Below, piece after piece: positions 46,719 through 48,180 of a stretch of 48,180 nucleotides of DNA. The DNA is from Halothiobacillus sp. (GTDB taxonomy: Bacteria > Pseudomonadota > Gammaproteobacteria > Halothiobacillales > Halothiobacillaceae). The stretch spans positions 1 to 48,180 of the forward strand of contig JAGUXT010000052.1 in NCBI GenBank assembly GCA_020061705.1, read 5' to 3'. A model generated the notes under the pieces. The model was given only the letters and a program-made list of their open reading frames with translations. It was not told the origin of the DNA and made no database searches. Within the stretch, counting starts at the first letter, position 1. The number at the start of each line of letters is the position of its first letter. Position numbers and translations under genes: made by a program.

Positions 46719-47942
46719 TTAGCGTCCCACCAAGGCTTGCACGGGATCTAGTCGCGCCGCACGGCGAGCAGGAAGCCAGCCAAAGAGCAGCCCCGCACCC
46801 AGTGCCGTGCATGAAGCGGCAAGATAAGCCCAGAGGGGCGTGATAAGCGGAAAACCTGGGTAGGCGCTGGCCAAGGCCAATACGCCGAGCCGCCCGATCA
46901 GTACGCCGACCAGGGCGCCCAGCACGCCAAGCAGCAGGGCTTCGATCAGGAACAGGCGCAAGACTAGGCCGGGCGGAGCACCCACCGCCATGAGCAGGCC
47001 GATTTCGGCGCGGCGCTGGCTGACGGAAACCAGCATCACATTCATGATGATAATGCCGGCCACCAGCAGGCTAATCGCGGCAATGCCCGCCACCACCAGC
47101 GTCAGGACGCCAAAAATGGCATCAAAGGTCGAGAGCACGGCATCCTGGGTGATGAGGGTGAAGTCTTCCTCATTTTGGTGCAGTTCCTTTAACAAGCGTG
47201 TGGCGTTTTGTTTGACGTTGTCCATGCGGTTGCGGCCATTGACTTCGAGCATGATGCGGAACAGGGCGGGATTGTTGAACAAGGCCTGAGCATTGGCGAT
47301 GGGGATAATGGCCACCTCATTCAAATTCTGGCCCAGCGAGGTGCCTTGTTCTTCCAGCACTCCGATGACGCGAAAACGGTGCTCGCCGAGGCGCACCCAT
47401 TCGCCCAGTGGCGAGGCGTTGCCAAATAGCTCGCTTGCAATCACCGGGCCGAGTACGGTGACGGCCTGTGCGGTATCAAGTTCAAGTGGTGGCAGAAATT
47501 CTCCACGCGCGACTTTCAGTTTGCGGGTTTGTTGCAGCGTGTTGTCTGAGCCGAGCAGGGTGGCGGTACGCGAGTGCGCGCCGGCTGAGACCTCGATAGA
47601 ACCCACGGAAAGGGGCGATACGACATTGACATGCGGCAGGCGACGCAGCGCGGCGGTATCTTGCAGGGTCAAATCGCGCTCGCTCTCGAAAATCATTCCC
47701 GGCGGCCCGCCGCCCTTTTCGTTCTTGCCGGGAAGCACGATCAGCAGGTCACTGCCTAGCTGGCTGAACTCGCCCATGATGTACAGGCGCGCACCTTCGC
47801 CGAGCGCTGTCAGTAAAATCACCGCCGCCACGCCGATGGCCGCCGCACCAATCACCAGTACGCTACGCATCCGCGCGGCGGTGAGCGCCACCCAGGCAAA
47901 GCCGAGTTGGGCGCGCAGGGTCATGCCCGGCGCCGTACTCAC
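46719..47942 (-). CDS. MacB/FtsX-type ABC transporter permease (paralogue)
   Basis: 407 residues with the same layout: an N-terminal helix (SVLVIGAAAIGVAAVILLTALGEGA), a periplasmic domain containing GGGPPGMIFESERDLTLQD, and a terminal FtsX domain ending ARLDPVQALVGR. It is paralogous to the next gene. Having two different permeases suggests a heterodimeric exporter rather than the usual MacB homodimer. The start overlaps the ATPase stop by 4 bp. Confidence 0.9.
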   Translation of the reverse strand: MSTAPGMTLRAQLGFAWVALTAARMRSVLVIGAAAIGVAAVILLTALGEGARLYIMGEFSQLGSDLLIVLPGKNEKGGGPPGMIFESERDLTLQDTAALRRLPHVNVVSPLSVGSIEVSAGAHSRTATLLGSDNTLQQTRKLKVARGEFLPPLELDTAQAVTVLGPVIASELFGNASPLGEWVRLGEHRFRVIGVLEEQGTSLGQNLNEVAIIPIANAQALFNNPALFRIMLEVNGRNRMDNVKQNATRLLKELHQNEEDFTLITQDAVLSTFDAIFGVLTLVVAGIAAISLLVAGIIIMNVMLVSVSQRRAEIGLLMAVGAPPGLVLRLFLIEALLLGVLGALVGVLIGRLGVLALASAYPGFPLITPLWAYLAASCTALGAGLLFGWLPARRAARLDPVQALVGR

Positions 47943-48180
47943 TTTTTCGCGTCCTGATGCGCATCTTCGGTGATGCGACCATCACGCAATACGATGCGGC
48001 GGCGGGCGCGCAAGCCCATGTTCGGATCATGGGTGACCACAATCAGGGTAATGCCGCTGGCATTAAGCATTTCCAGCAGTTCGATGACTTCTGCGCCTGA
48101 ATGGCTATCCAGATTGCCGGTGGGCTCATCGGCCAGCAGCAGGGCAGGGCGCATGACCGTGGCGCGGGCAATGGCCACGC
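47939..48180 (-). CDS. ABC transporter ATP-binding protein, partial (C-terminal end)
   Basis: The last 80 codons of an ATPase that continues past the right edge. It shows the end of the signature region (VAIARATV), Walker B LLLADEPTGNLDS, and the H-loop VTHDPN. The LolD/MacB-class sequence matches the two permeases that follow in the same operon. Confidence 0.92.
   Translation of the reverse strand, partial: VAIARATVMRPALLLADEPTGNLDSHSGAEVIELLEMLNASGITLIVVTHDPNMGLRARRRIVLRDGRITEDAHQDAKK

Noticed and set aside
1-48180. CRISPR arrays
   Set aside because: The only regularly recurring short repeats are the two iteron arrays; they lack uniform spacer length and unique spacers, and there are no cas genes.

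Overview
The window looks like a chromosomal stretch of a Gram-negative proteobacterium, most likely gamma (or beta). The evidence is the gene order glyA, nrdR, ribD, the secreted lipoprotein, the MacB-type ABC genes and the M16C peptidase. Paired periplasmic rhodaneses hint at a sulfur-handling lifestyle, but I cannot name a genus. Almost every host gene is core or housekeeping; the accessory DNA is confined to a tellurite/stress (ter) operon and two integrated elements.

Host regions. 1-5225: the edge of an unidentified gene, a PreP-like peptidase, and two paralogous periplasmic rhodaneses. 5312-16532: one long leftward ter operon. It reads terC-like, terD, a TerD/vWA protein, terA, AIM24-like, terB, terD, then a predicted small-molecule biosynthesis set (ATP-grasp, two phosphoribosyltransferase-type enzymes, a HAD phosphatase, an HpcH/HpaI aldolase). 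This matches the architecture known as the Ter-dependent stress response, in which TerD proteins act with a predicted nucleoside-like metabolite pathway. 16533-20800: two inverted-repeat (MITE-like) elements, a DUF2062 protein, uvrB and a class I aminotransferase. 20868-21033: tRNA-Asn and tRNA-Arg. 27364-36145: a GGDEF/EAL protein paired with a periplasmic binding protein, an alpha/beta hydrolase, glyA, a lipoprotein, nrdR, an NnrS protein and ribD. 45319-48180: tRNA-Met and an ABC exporter operon running off the right edge.

Element 1 (about 20989-27357, 6.4 kb) sits in the 3' end of tRNA-Arg, with a clear 48-bp direct repeat (one mismatch) at its ends. It carries a tyrosine integrase, two toxin-antitoxin pairs, an AlpA-type regulator and a replication operon. 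Element 2 (about 36246-45200, 9 kb) carries a related integrase and an XRE-like regulator. Its overlapping operon runs AlpA, conserved protein, DUF3631 helicase, TubC-like protein, SSB-like protein, exonuclease, RuvC-like resolvase and Mor-type activator. Neither element has capsid, tail or terminase genes, so both look like satellite-type or replicating integrative elements.

The most interesting signal is that the two elements are relatives. They share AlpA with an identically spaced inverted repeat over its start codon, a conserved protein of unknown function, and a small TubC-like protein. The helicase between these genes is unrelated in the two elements. In both, a dense array of short repeats lies inside coding sequence exactly at the helicase/TubC-like junction. 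In element 2 these repeats (six 9-mers in alternating orientation plus two 10-bp palindromes) are placed mirror-symmetrically about one point; in element 1 they include a perfect 17-bp hairpin. I interpret both arrays as replication origins embedded in genes. Element 2 also has two perfect DnaA boxes and a structured RNA resembling phage C4/CI antisense RNAs at its left end.
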